Below, one piece after another: positions 1-7,842 of a stretch of 43,318 nt of DNA (within the stretch, counting starts at the first letter, position 1; each line of letters starts with the position of its first letter). The notes below the pieces were generated by a model. That model ran no database searches. It was not told where the DNA came from and saw only the letters and a program-made list of their open reading frames with translations. Source of the stretch: Candidatus Methanosuratincola sp. (GTDB lineage: Archaea > Thermoproteota > Methanomethylicia > Methanomethylicales > Methanomethylicaceae); assembly GCA_029907755.1 (NCBI GenBank), contig JARYLH010000001.1:1-43318 (forward strand), given 5' to 3'. The position numbers and the translations under genes were made by a program.

Positions 1-14
1 CGATGCGGTGCTGC

Positions 15-1319
15 TCACTTCTTCCGCAGGTCCAAAACCCGCTTGGCTTTGCCCTCGCTCCTCTCGATCGACATAGGGGGCAAAACCCTTACCCTTGGCT
101 GGAAGCCCAAGACCGACCTGAGCTCCCTGAACAGTGCCCTCTCCAGCGATTGAGAGGAGTTTATGCCCATGCCGTTGCCACCGGCCTCCACTAGGACGGT
201 CAGCTGGTCCAGCACGCCAGCCTTCTCAATCACCAGCTGGTAGTTCATGCCTACCTCAGGATATTTCATCAGGACGTATTCGACCTGCCCAGGGAAGACC
301 TTGACCCCATTGATCGAGAACGCATCGTCGCACCTTCCCTTGACACGCGCTATCCTCAGGTGTGTCCTGCCGCAGTCGCACTTCCCGGCGTCCAAGATCT
401 TCGAGACATCTCGGGTCCTGAACCTCAGCATTGGCATCGCGGTTTTCGTCAGAGAGGTCAGGACTACCTCGCCCTCCTCTTCGGGACCAACCGGCTCTCC
501 GGTCGAAGGATCGACGATCTCGACAATGAAGTGGTCTTCCCAGATGTGCAGGCCGCCACCGCAAGAGCAGCTGCAGCCCACCCCTGGGCCGTACATCTCG
601 GACATCCCGTATATGTCGTGGCAGTCCATCCCCCAGACATCCGAGATCTTCCTCATCAACGAGTCGCTCCAGGCCTCGGCACCGAAGATCCCTTTCCTGA
701 CCTGCAGATCCCTCTTAACATCGATCCCCATCTCCGATGCGACCTCCGCGATGTGGAGGGCGTAACTGGCTATGCCAGCGATCATCGTTGTGCCGAGATC
801 CCGCATGAGGTTGATCTGCCTCTCGGTGTTCCCTGTCCCTGTCGGGATCACGGTCGCACCGATCGCCTCACCCCCATAGTGGAAACCGAGACCTCCGGTG
901 AAGAGCCCGTAGCCAGGCGTCACCTGGAAGACGTCGCCTCGCCTCAGTCCGCTCATGAATAGGCACCTGCACATGATCTCAGTCCAGTTCTGCAGGTCTT
1001 CACGGGTGTACAGTACGAGGGTCGGCTTTCCGGTCGTCCCGGAGGAAGCGTGGACCCTGACGCATTCCTCCCTCGGCACTGCAAGGAGTCCGAAAGGATA
1101 GCTTTCCCTGAGGTCGTCCTTTGAGACCATAGGGAGGCGCCTCAGGTCGTCTATGGACCTTATGTCATCTGGGCTCAGCCCCCTCCCTTTCAGCGCAGAA
1201 CGGTAGAACGGGACACGTTCGTAGGATCGCCTGACTGTCAGCCTGAGCCTCTCGAGTTGGATCTTCCCGATGGATTCTCTGTCAAGCGACTCCAAGCTCC
1301 TATTCCACATTTCATCCAT
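15..1319 (-). CDS. paaK: Phenylacetate-CoA ligase-like AMP-forming acyl-CoA synthetase
   Basis: A 434-residue protein of the ANL adenylating superfamily, PaaK type, close to the usual length of that family. Visible motifs are the P-loop SSGTTGKPT (residues 92-100), YGMSE (237-241), RFRTRD (299-304) and a C-terminal lid region beginning near GRCDDAFSINGVKVFP. The family forms an acyl-adenylate from an aromatic acid and ATP, then the CoA thioester, in the cytoplasm. In archaea such enzymes often act on aryl acids derived from aromatic amino acids. The ATG start overlaps the end of the upstream symporter gene by 8 bases, so the two are almost certainly one transcript and the transported acid may be the substrate. 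Exact substrate cannot be read from sequence. Confidence 0.88.
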   Translation of the reverse strand: MDEMWNRSLESLDRESIGKIQLERLRLTVRRSYERVPFYRSALKGRGLSPDDIRSIDDLRRLPMVSKDDLRESYPFGLLAVPREECVRVHASSGTTGKPTLVLYTREDLQNWTEIMCRCLFMSGLRRGDVFQVTPGYGLFTGGLGFHYGGEAIGATVIPTGTGNTERQINLMRDLGTTMIAGIASYALHIAEVASEMGIDVKRDLQVRKGIFGAEAWSDSLMRKISDVWGMDCHDIYGMSEMYGPGVGCSCSCGGGLHIWEDHFIVEIVDPSTGEPVGPEEEGEVVLTSLTKTAMPMLRFRTRDVSKILDAGKCDCGRTHLRIARVKGRCDDAFSINGVKVFPGQVEYVLMKYPEVGMNYQLVIEKAGVLDQLTVLVEAGGNGMGINSSQSLERALFRELRSVLGFQPRVRVLPPMSIERSEGKAKRVLDLRKK

Positions 1320-2787
1320 TTCTGGTCACCTTCACATTGAATGTAAGGTATACCAATATCCCTACCAAAAGCCCCGGGATTATCGGGTAAACAAATGAGG
1401 CGGTGTAGAAGTACAGCTGCCAGATTATGCACGTCAATGCTGCCGAGATAACGGATGCGGTCGCGCCTAGTCGCGAGGCTCGCCTCAGGTACAGCCCCCC
1501 GATCAGTGGAGCGAAGAAGGCCGAGGAGATTGCTGAGAATGCAACACCCACAATTCCAACGATGAGGTCGGGCGGGTTAAGCGCGAGGAGGAGCGGTATA
1601 ACCCCGAACAGCACGGTCGCGAATCTGAAGGGGAGTACGCGCTGGCTTGCATTTGGTCTTGCCGCGGAAATCACGTCCCTAAGCAACGATCCGGATAGCA
1701 TTATGCATATGGGGGCTAGAGTGGACATCGCGGCGGCGAGTATGGAAACCAGCAGGAGCGAGCCGAACCCGGTGCCGAATACAGAGACTGCGATGGAAGG
1801 TATGACGAGGTCAGGGTTTGCAAGACACTGCCGGAGCACGGCTGGATCAGAGATGACTGCCCATCCAAACGGACCGGCAAAGAATACTGCGAAGGCGAAG
1901 ACTGCTACGAGGATCGGGGCGATCGCCCTTCCCACCCTAAGGACAGAGGCGTCCCGCGCGCTGTAAAACTGCACTACCATGTGTGGGCTTGTCAGCTGTG
2001 CGAAGCTTATCGCAAATGTGAGCGAGAGTATGTAGGGGAGCGTTGCGCCAGCTGCTGAAACGGCGGAGGGCGCGGGCCCCGGGAAAGAAAGCAGAGAGAC
2101 CCCGTTCCCCCACCCGCTGAGGCACACTTCCTCCAGCACCGATAGCGCATTCTCCCAGCCGCCAGTCCGCAGCAGGATCCCACCCATCAAGGCGAGGGCT
2201 GATGAGATCATCAGGACTCCCTGGAGAAGGCTTACAGCCACATTCCCCCTGAACCCCCCAATGCTCGCGTAAAGGAATGCAGGGACCGCAACTATGAGAA
2301 GGGCCTGCGGGTAGGGAATATCGAGAAGCACCTGGAGGACGTTCCCGGCACCCTTGAATATTGATATCAGATAAAATTCCATGAATACAATTAACACTAA
2401 GGCAGAGACGAGCTGGAGAGCCCTCGAAGCGTACCTTTTGCCCAGGAATTCAGAGACGGTCATCGAGTTGGAGAGGTCGGCAAACTGCTTTATCTTAGGG
2501 GCAATAAGAGCCCATGCCAATACCGCGAAGAGTATGTGGAAAAAGAAGAGAAAAGCACTCCACTGGAACCCGAGAAGAAAGCCCATACCTCCGCCGCCCA
2601 GGAAAGCGGCAGAGCTGAAGTAGGTTGTTGTGTAGGAGAAGGCCAGCAGCACAGGCCCAAGGCTTCTGTTCGAAAGGAGAAAATCCACTACAGCCTTGTT
2701 CCTCCTACCTCCGAAAATTGCGATGAGCAGGATTATTGAGAGGTAGGCAAAGATGATTACTATTGGCAAGAGCTCCGTACTAGTCAC
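1312..2787 (-). CDS. Sodium:solute symporter (SSS family)
   Basis: A polytopic membrane protein of about 491 residues with roughly 12-13 hydrophobic segments and the LSNRSLGPVLLAFSYTTTYF-type region near the N-terminus that is typical of the SSS/SSF family, which couples Na+ entry to uptake of a small solute. I place the start at a GTG that overlaps the stop of the tiny upstream membrane ORF by four bases (GTGA). The AGGAGG just before it lies inside that tiny ORF, suggesting translational coupling. A longer reading from further upstream would add 36 polar residues unlike this family. The downstream gene is a PaaK-like ligase, so an aromatic or other carboxylic acid is a reasonable guess for the solute. 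Confidence 0.88.
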   Translation of the reverse strand: MTSTELLPIVIIFAYLSIILLIAIFGGRRNKAVVDFLLSNRSLGPVLLAFSYTTTYFSSAAFLGGGGMGFLLGFQWSAFLFFFHILFAVLAWALIAPKIKQFADLSNSMTVSEFLGKRYASRALQLVSALVLIVFMEFYLISIFKGAGNVLQVLLDIPYPQALLIVAVPAFLYASIGGFRGNVAVSLLQGVLMISSALALMGGILLRTGGWENALSVLEEVCLSGWGNGVSLLSFPGPAPSAVSAAGATLPYILSLTFAISFAQLTSPHMVVQFYSARDASVLRVGRAIAPILVAVFAFAVFFAGPFGWAVISDPAVLRQCLANPDLVIPSIAVSVFGTGFGSLLLVSILAAAMSTLAPICIMLSGSLLRDVISAARPNASQRVLPFRFATVLFGVIPLLLALNPPDLIVGIVGVAFSAISSAFFAPLIGGLYLRRASRLGATASVISAALTCIIWQLYFYTASFVYPIIPGLLVGILVYLTFNVKVTRNG

Positions 2788-2867
2788 CTCCTTTTCATAC
2801 TGGCAAAGAAGTTTGCGACTGCCAAGGCTGCTCCGCCGACTGTGAAGAGGATAAGCACGACGTCCAA
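2784..2867 (-). CDS. Tiny single-pass membrane protein upstream of symporter
   Basis: A 27-codon ORF starting at TTG, with an in-frame stop three codons upstream, so it cannot be much longer. It encodes one hydrophobic helix (VVLILFTVGGAALAVANFF) followed by a basic tail (SMKRR). Its TGA stop overlaps the GTG start of the symporter by four bases, the usual arrangement for translationally coupled partners. Very short membrane proteins placed directly before SSS permeases are known in archaea and bacteria as symporter small accessory proteins, and this fits in position, size and character. The match is by context and character only. GTG four codons in is an alternative start. Confidence 0.6.
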   Translation of the reverse strand: MDVVLILFTVGGAALAVANFFASMKRR

Positions 2868-2887
2868 GGACCTTCACCAAACCAATA

Positions 2888-2943
2888 TGTACCAAAATGG
2901 TTTTTTATAAAAATATATAAACATAATTGTACTAAAATGTACA
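2888..2943. promoter_or_regulatory. Two operator-like TGTAC(C/T)AAAATG repeats flanking the TATA box
   Basis: The 12-mer TGTACYAAAATG occurs at 2888-2899 and again at 2928-2939, exactly 40 bases apart, on either side of the TATA box. The second copy is part of a perfect inverted repeat, TGTAC-N6-GTACA (2928-2943). The first keeps only the left half. This is the look of a binding site for a dimeric regulator controlling the symporter/CoA-ligase operon. The regulator itself is not identified in the window. Confidence 0.45.
2902..2920 (-). promoter_or_regulatory. TATA-box region of the symporter operon
   Basis: Read on the minus strand this AT-only stretch gives TTATATATTTTTATAA, a strong archaeal TATA element about 35-50 bases upstream of the TTG of the tiny membrane ORF. 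It lies between the two operator-like repeats described separately. Confidence 0.6.
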
Positions 2944-3083
2944 TTAAAGCTTCATGGACTGTTCGGGCAACAAAACTGGATAGTCTGCAAAGAGGAATGG
3001 AAGATCCATCTGGACCCGGGCAGAAAAATTGAGGGGTGCAGAAATGTTATTATCTGCAGTCGGAGATACCTCACTGGAGCAAT

Positions 3084-3602
3084 ATGCCAGAAATGCTCAC
3101 TGCAGAGAAGATCGTCCAGGAGATCCTCGATAGGTACAACAGGAAGCCGCTCGGCTGGCAGATGGCGTCGGACCTGAGAGGGAATGCCATAGTCATTGGG
3201 CCAGATTTCGGATACAGGCTCAAGACGATGATGATCAGCCCGTCTGAGAATATCGGCTTTGGGATCAGATTCGAGCCAGAGAACCTCGGGGCGGCGATCG
3301 ACTCAGGCTACCCTTTTGGATTCAGGCCTGTCCCGTCAGATCTCTTCGAGAAGATATCAAAGGAAAATCGCAATGGCGCCGAGGTCTTGCAGAAGATCAT
3401 CGGAAAGATCCTTGAGAACGACCCGGTACCTTTAGACAGGATCGACTCCGGAGCAGCGGGTGTCTTAGGAGGGCCCTTCCTGCAGCACCCCGATCTCAGG
3501 GCGGTGTCCAAAGCACAGCGGGAGCTGGACGAGAAGCTCAGGATCGAGGTGGAGAGTGAGTTTGTCAGGAGGTACCCGCTGAGAGCTTCGATCTACAGGT
3601 AA
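3084..3602 (+). CDS. Uncharacterised soluble protein
   Basis: About 172 residues with no signal peptide, membrane segment or motif that I recognise. The first half is mixed alpha/beta, with short segments such as NAIVIGPDFGYRLKTMMI. The second half is helical and charged, ending RRYPLRASIYR. I chose the ATG at 3084 because TGGAG sits four bases upstream. A GTG at 3036 would extend the protein by 16 residues, but its purine-rich stretch abuts the start codon, which is a poor spacing. The gene stands between the divergent symporter operon and a glutaredoxin-like gene, with about 70 bases before the latter. No function is proposed. Confidence 0.6.
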   Translation: MPEMLTAEKIVQEILDRYNRKPLGWQMASDLRGNAIVIGPDFGYRLKTMMISPSENIGFGIRFEPENLGAAIDSGYPFGFRPVPSDLFEKISKENRNGAEVLQKIIGKILENDPVPLDRIDSGAAGVLGGPFLQHPDLRAVSKAQRELDEKLRIEVESEFVRRYPLRASIYR

Positions 3603-3670
3603 GGCACAGGGCAGTTACCTGCGCAGGATAGATAAATCACTTGATGCAAAATGGGTAATGCGGTGAGAAG

Positions 3671-3958
3671 ATGGGCAAGATCAAGCTTTACAAGTCCCCT
3701 TCGTGCACGAGATGCCCTATAGCCAAGTTCATTCTGAACAGGGTTTTGGTCACAATGGGGCTCGACTATGAGAGCCTCGTCGAGGAGAGGGACACGGAGA
3801 AAGACTCTGAGGCGATGGCAGAGCTCCTCATGCTCGACTGCGACAAGACCCCCGTGATCAAGCTCGGGAGTGTCCTCATTAAGGAGGAGGAAGCCCTGGT
3901 GGAAAGGATAGTGAGGGAAGGTATAGAAAGCTGGATCGCTGCGGGGAGACCGGACTAA
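3671..3958 (+). CDS. Glutaredoxin/thioredoxin-like redox protein
   Basis: A 95-residue protein with a thioredoxin-fold layout: a beta strand (KIKLYKS), then a CxxC motif C12-TR-C15 at the head of a long helix, and a cis-proline motif K-T-P61-V-I preceding the next strand. This is the size and arrangement of small glutaredoxin-like proteins that reduce disulfides or pass electrons in the cytoplasm. The dithiol pair is intact. The gene is followed after two bases by a small Cys-rich ORF and then an acetyltransferase, so the three are probably co-transcribed. The physiological reductant and substrate are unknown. Confidence 0.75.
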   Translation: MGKIKLYKSPSCTRCPIAKFILNRVLVTMGLDYESLVEERDTEKDSEAMAELLMLDCDKTPVIKLGSVLIKEEEALVERIVREGIESWIAAGRPD

Positions 3959-3960
3959 AT

Positions 3961-4149
3961 ATGAGCGTGCGAATAGCCATGCGTTGCAAGTCATGCGAGA
4001 AGTGGTACGGCGCTGAGGACGACGACTACGGCCCTTGCAGCATAAAGCATGCACGGGGTGACAAAAAGTTCATCACCCACGGGGAGCATGTTTGCGACGA
4101 GATCTACAGGGACAAGGGATCTGAAAACGATGGAGATCAGGGAAGCTGA
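3961..4149 (+). CDS. Small Cys/His-rich protein, possibly metal-binding
   Basis: A 62-residue ORF whose first 46 residues contain CKSC (9-12), a later Cys in GPCSIKHARGD and a final HVCDE, giving four Cys and several His that could form a zinc site. The acidic EDDDYG segment in the middle and the polar C-terminal tail are otherwise unremarkable. The start follows the upstream stop by two bases, and the 3' end overlaps the next gene by 20 bases. A second in-frame ATG (residue 7) immediately before RCKSC is an equally good start. I do not recognise a named family. Confidence 0.55.
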   Translation: MSVRIAMRCKSCEKWYGAEDDDYGPCSIKHARGDKKFITHGEHVCDEIYRDKGSENDGDQGS

Positions 4150-4915
4150 CCCGAAGGATTTCCAGAAACTCGTCCTCATGACGGAAAAGGAGGGGTGGAA
4201 TTACACCGAGGACGACTTTCATTGGTTCAGCCGGGTCGGCGGGAAGACCCTGGTCGCAGCAAATGAAGGCGAAATAATCGGGATGGGCACGATATTCGAT
4301 TACGGGAACGCTGGATGGATCTCGAACATCCTTGTGAAGCCTAGGGAGAGGGGTCACGGGATTGGCGGAGAGATCCTCTCTGAATGCATAAGGAGGCTCG
4401 AAAACAAGAGGACGGTTGCCCTTTTTTCTTACGAGCGAACGACAGACTTCTATGAAGCAAACGGATTCAGGTCCGACCTTGAGGGCTACCTGGTGTCATT
4501 GAAGGATCGCGAGTGGAACCTGAGGCGCGCGGGGTTGATCGTCGGGGCGGAGTTGGAGGAATCGATGCTTCGGATGGACCAAGAATGCTTCGGCTATGAA
4601 AGGCATAGAGTAATCAAAGAGCTTGCGAAGAGGGGGTCGGTTCTGAAGCCTGGCGGGTGCGATGGATTCGCAATAGTGAGGGAGGATCCGGTTGAGCCCT
4701 CAGTCGGACCTGTGATCTCGGATGACAGAGGTGCGGGTCATGAGCTCCTGTTCGCATCGCTGTTGTTCGCTGGGCCGAATACCAAGGCGGTGGTGCTGGA
4801 GGAAGGGATCGGGCACATCAATTATGAGGAGAAGATCAGAAGGCTATATCTGGGCGCCCCGCTGAAGATCGATCGCAGCAGGGCAGTCGCTTTCGCCGGG
4901 CTTGAGTTGGGGTGA
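4130..4915 (+). CDS. GNAT-family N-acetyltransferase with C-terminal second domain
   Basis: A 261-residue protein. Residues 1-130 form a GNAT domain with the acetyl-CoA-binding motif A around VKPRERGHGIGGEIL (RxxGxG at 73-78) and the motif B region FYEANGF. Residues after about 135 (LEESMLRMDQECFGYERHR onward) form a second domain of the kind found in two-domain GNATs (Acetyltransf_18-like). The acceptor is unknown. I set the start at ATG 4130, whose product begins MEIREADPKDF, a normal GNAT N-terminus. The longer frame adds 27 residues that shadow the upstream Cys-rich ORF. The stop lies four bases before the cysS start. Confidence 0.8.
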   Translation: MEIREADPKDFQKLVLMTEKEGWNYTEDDFHWFSRVGGKTLVAANEGEIIGMGTIFDYGNAGWISNILVKPRERGHGIGGEILSECIRRLENKRTVALFSYERTTDFYEANGFRSDLEGYLVSLKDREWNLRRAGLIVGAELEESMLRMDQECFGYERHRVIKELAKRGSVLKPGGCDGFAIVREDPVEPSVGPVISDDRGAGHELLFASLLFAGPNTKAVVLEEGIGHINYEEKIRRLYLGAPLKIDRSRAVAFAGLELG

Positions 4916-4919
4916 TAAT

Positions 4920-6095
4920 TTGCAGGTATTCAATACCAAGAGCGGCAGAAAAGAGGAGCTGATAACATCTGAGCCAGGAGTCGTGAAAGCGTATATATGC
5001 GGGCCGACGGTTTACGATTATTGCCACATAGGGCACGCCAGGACTTACATAAACTTCGACGTGTTCAGGAGATACCTCGAGGCGCTCGGTTACGACTTCA
5101 TTCACGTGCAGAATTTCACGGACATAGATGACAAGATAACCGAGCGCGCAGTCGCTCAAGGGAAAACCCCGAGGGAGATCGCGGAATACTTTATCCAAGA
5201 ATATTTCAAGGAGATGGACGCTCTACGCGTCAAGAGGGCGACGGTTTACACAAGGGTTTCGGAGTTTGTTCCGAAGATTGCAGAGGCAACGGCAAAGCTG
5301 ATCGAGCGGGGTTTAGCCTACAGATCCGGGGGCGCAATATACTTCGACGTCCAGAAGGCTGGAGGTTTCGGAGAGCTCATCTCGAGCGTCGAGGAAGCAG
5401 TCACGGACAAGATCGAAGCGGGGTCGAAGAGGGGGCCTTTCGATTTCACGCTTTGGAGGCAGGGGAAGGAGGGGGAGGAGACATGGGACTCTCCCTTAGG
5501 CAGGGGAAGACCTGGCTGGCACATCCAGTGCGTGGTGATGTCCACAGATTCGCTCGGATCCGAGTTCGACGTGCACTGGGGAGGCATGGATCTCATCTAC
5601 CCGCATCACGAGTGCGAGGCGCTGCTGTCAAAGGCGATTTTCGGGAAGGTCTTCGTCAAGTATTGGATCCACAACAACTTCGTGCTCATGGGCGGCGACA
5701 AGATGTCAAAGTCAACTGGACATCCAGTATACATAAGGGAGGTCTTGGAAAGGTTTTCCGGGGATGCGCTCAGGGTATTCTTACTACAAAGGCATTACCG
5801 CGAGAAGGTCGAGTTTTCGGAAGCGGGTCTTGAGGGCGCCGAAAGGAAGCTGCAGACGCTGAGAGAAGGGGCGAAAATCGCCAGGAAGAGCAGGGGCGAG
5901 GGGGACATGAGCGTGTGCGTCAAGGATTATGCGGACATGTTTTTCGGCAGCCTCGACGATGACCTGAGGACTGGAGAGGCGCTGACGATCGCGGAGAGGC
6001 TGGCATGGGAAATCGCGGAAGGGAAGGAGAAGGACTTCGCCGGATCCTGGAGGGTTTTCGACGCGGTCGAAGGGATCTTGGGGATCAGGCTTTAG
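4920..6095 (+). CDS. cysS: Cysteinyl-tRNA synthetase, short form
   Basis: A 391-residue class I aminoacyl-tRNA synthetase that charges tRNA-Cys. It shows the zinc ligands C27 (ICGPTVYDYC), C204 (WHIQC), H229 and E233 (PHHECE), the HIGH motif at 36-39 and KMSKS at 261-265. The catalytic core is complete. It ends at ILGIRL, right after the DALR-type helical domain. Typical CysRS enzymes are about 460 residues, and the C-terminal anticodon-contacting tail with its KxxAD-x-IR helix is absent here. The TTG at 4920 is chosen because GGGGTGAT sits just upstream. A TTG at 4902 would add six residues overlapping the previous gene. Confidence 0.92.
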   Translation: MQVFNTKSGRKEELITSEPGVVKAYICGPTVYDYCHIGHARTYINFDVFRRYLEALGYDFIHVQNFTDIDDKITERAVAQGKTPREIAEYFIQEYFKEMDALRVKRATVYTRVSEFVPKIAEATAKLIERGLAYRSGGAIYFDVQKAGGFGELISSVEEAVTDKIEAGSKRGPFDFTLWRQGKEGEETWDSPLGRGRPGWHIQCVVMSTDSLGSEFDVHWGGMDLIYPHHECEALLSKAIFGKVFVKYWIHNNFVLMGGDKMSKSTGHPVYIREVLERFSGDALRVFLLQRHYREKVEFSEAGLEGAERKLQTLREGAKIARKSRGEGDMSVCVKDYADMFFGSLDDDLRTGEALTIAERLAWEIAEGKEKDFAGSWRVFDAVEGILGIRL

Positions 6096-6171
6096 ACTCT
6101 CGGCGCCTCACCGAAAAATTCAGTTACTCTACGGGGATCGGATCGGCTGGATTGGGCTAATTTATCCTGGC

Positions 6172-6621
6172 TCAAGCCCCCTCAACGCCCACCCAGTAGC
6201 TCCCGTCCTCTGTTACCTCCTTCTTCCAGATGGGAACCTCGTGCTTGACCCTGAACACGGCCTGGCGTACAGCCTCGAAGCCAGAGTCGCTCCTTTCTGA
6301 GGCGATTGCAACCAAGAGAACCTCTTCGCCTGGGACGAATGCGCCATATCTGTGGCATATAACAACATCCCTGACCCCGTCGATCTTGGAGATCTCCTCA
6401 GCTATCCTCTGCAGGGATTCCTTAGCCGACTCCTCGTATGCTTCGTACTCCAGTCGAACCACCCTCGACCCGCCGCGGGTAGTCCCCCTAACGGTGCCGA
6501 TGAAAGTGACAAGGGCCCCGTAGGATCCTCCCTTAAGGCTCGATTTCACGAGCGAGACCAGTCTTTCAGCGCTGAAACCTTCCTCCTTTCTTGACAGGAT
6601 ACCGAGCGGCATAGGCTGCAC
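6172..6621 (-). CDS. moaE: Molybdopterin synthase catalytic subunit MoaE
   Basis: A 149-residue MoaE family protein, which with MoaD-thiocarboxylate converts precursor Z to molybdopterin for Mo/W enzymes. Recognisable family features are the GALVTFIGTVRG segment, the YEAYEESA motif and the C-terminal catalytic/binding block VKHEVPIWKKE followed by SYWVG. The gene is convergent with cysS and divergent from the RNA methyltransferase gene. A TATA-like stretch (TTATTTTA on the minus strand, about 6643-6653) lies some 27 bases from the GTG at 6621, so the message may be leaderless. The ATG at 6612 is the alternative start. MoaD and other cofactor genes are not in this window. Confidence 0.92.
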   Translation of the reverse strand: MQPMPLGILSRKEEGFSAERLVSLVKSSLKGGSYGALVTFIGTVRGTTRGGSRVVRLEYEAYEESAKESLQRIAEEISKIDGVRDVVICHRYGAFVPGEEVLLVAIASERSDSGFEAVRQAVFRVKHEVPIWKKEVTEDGSYWVGVEGA

Positions 6622-6681
6622 ACGGATTTATCGAAGGCACACTAAAATAACTGTTCTCCTCTTGGTAGCCGGGGAAGGACC

Positions 6682-7842
6682 TTGGAGTGCGAGATTTGCG
6701 GGGAGCACTATTCCGAGGGGCTGCTGGAACTGCTTTCCGAGGTTTATGGCCCAAGGCTCAAAGCAGTGCTGGAAAGGCTCGGCGCCCCGCCGAGGAGGTA
6801 TGCTGTAAGGGTCAACACCCTCAAGGGCGATGTGGAGGAGGTCGTCAGGTACTTCAGAAGAACCGGGGTTGAGTGCAGGGCGCACGAAAAGATCGGGGAG
6901 GCGGCAATGATCTCTGTCGAGGGGCCGTTCAAGGTCGATTCCTCAGGGAATTCGATTACCGCAAAGAAACATGCTGCTGAGAGCGTCATGCTCGGGAGCA
7001 ACCTCTACATGCCAGGCGTGATGAGAATGCAGAGGGTCAAGATAGGAGACGCGGTAAGGATCGAGGATCCCCGAGGGCACTTGGTCGGATCAGGGACCTC
7101 CAAGATACATTCTGGAATGCGGGGGGCCAATGGGATAGCCGTTTCCACAACCCAGAGCTTATACAAGCTGCCGCCGATACGGGAGACCTGTTTATTTTCA
7201 GAAGGTAAGCTCCAGGAACAGAGCCTTCCTGCAATACTCACCTCGAGAGTCTTGGATCCCCAGCCAAGGGAGACAATCGTCGACATGTGCGCAGCGCCCG
7301 GAGGGAAGGCGGCCCACATTGCGCAGCTGCAGGGTGACAAGGGAAGGGTGCTAGCTTTCGAGCACTCTCCCAGGAGGGCGGCGAGGATGATTTGGGAGCT
7401 CGAGCGCCTGGGGATCAGATCCGTTTTTGTCGAGAGGGCGGATTCCAGGTATTTGGACAGGGACCGCCCAACGTTGAGGGCGGACAGGGTGCTCATTGAC
7501 CCCCCTTGCACGGCGCTCGGCGTCAGGCCGAAACTCTACGAGGAGGCGACTGCAGCGGAGGTCCTCTCGTCAGCAGCGTTCCAAAAGCAGTTCTTGAGGG
7601 TAGCCGCAAGGATTGTTAAGCCCGGGGGCGTGATCGTGTACTCTACGTGCACCCTGACGATTCATGAGAATGAGGGGGTGGTTAGGTTCGCGGTTGAGGA
7701 GCTCGGGCTTGAGCTTGATGATCCGCCGATCAGGGTGAGCGGGGCGGGATCCGGCATAGGGTTCAAGGAGTGCATCAGGTTTGACCCAGACCTTTGCGAA
7801 GCGCCAGGCTACTTCATCGCGAGGCTCAGAAGGACCCGGTGA
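6682..7842 (+). CDS. NSUN/Nop2-type RNA m5C methyltransferase with internal PUA domain
   Basis: A 386-residue SAM-dependent RNA cytosine-5 methyltransferase. A PUA RNA-binding domain (about 85-165) is inserted before the Rossmann domain. The latter carries the SAM motif MCAAPGGKAAHI (202-213), motif IV DPPC (C276) and motif VI STC (C323), the two-cysteine catalytic pair of this family. The PUA-containing archaeal members resemble human NSUN6, which modifies position C72 of certain tRNAs, so a tRNA substrate is plausible but not shown. The N-terminus holds an extra CxxC (C3, C6). The TTG start follows GGGGAAGGA. The last 17 bases overlap the convergent nob1-like gene. Confidence 0.9.
   Translation: MECEICGEHYSEGLLELLSEVYGPRLKAVLERLGAPPRRYAVRVNTLKGDVEEVVRYFRRTGVECRAHEKIGEAAMISVEGPFKVDSSGNSITAKKHAAESVMLGSNLYMPGVMRMQRVKIGDAVRIEDPRGHLVGSGTSKIHSGMRGANGIAVSTTQSLYKLPPIRETCLFSEGKLQEQSLPAILTSRVLDPQPRETIVDMCAAPGGKAAHIAQLQGDKGRVLAFEHSPRRAARMIWELERLGIRSVFVERADSRYLDRDRPTLRADRVLIDPPCTALGVRPKLYEEATAAEVLSSAAFQKQFLRVAARIVKPGGVIVYSTCTLTIHENEGVVRFAVEELGLELDDPPIRVSGAGSGIGFKECIRFDPDLCEAPGYFIARLRRTR

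Noticed and set aside
2700..2895. Longer start for the symporter at 2895
   Set aside because: It would add 36 polar residues not expected for the family and would run through the tiny membrane ORF. The GTG at 2787 with a GTGA overlap is better.
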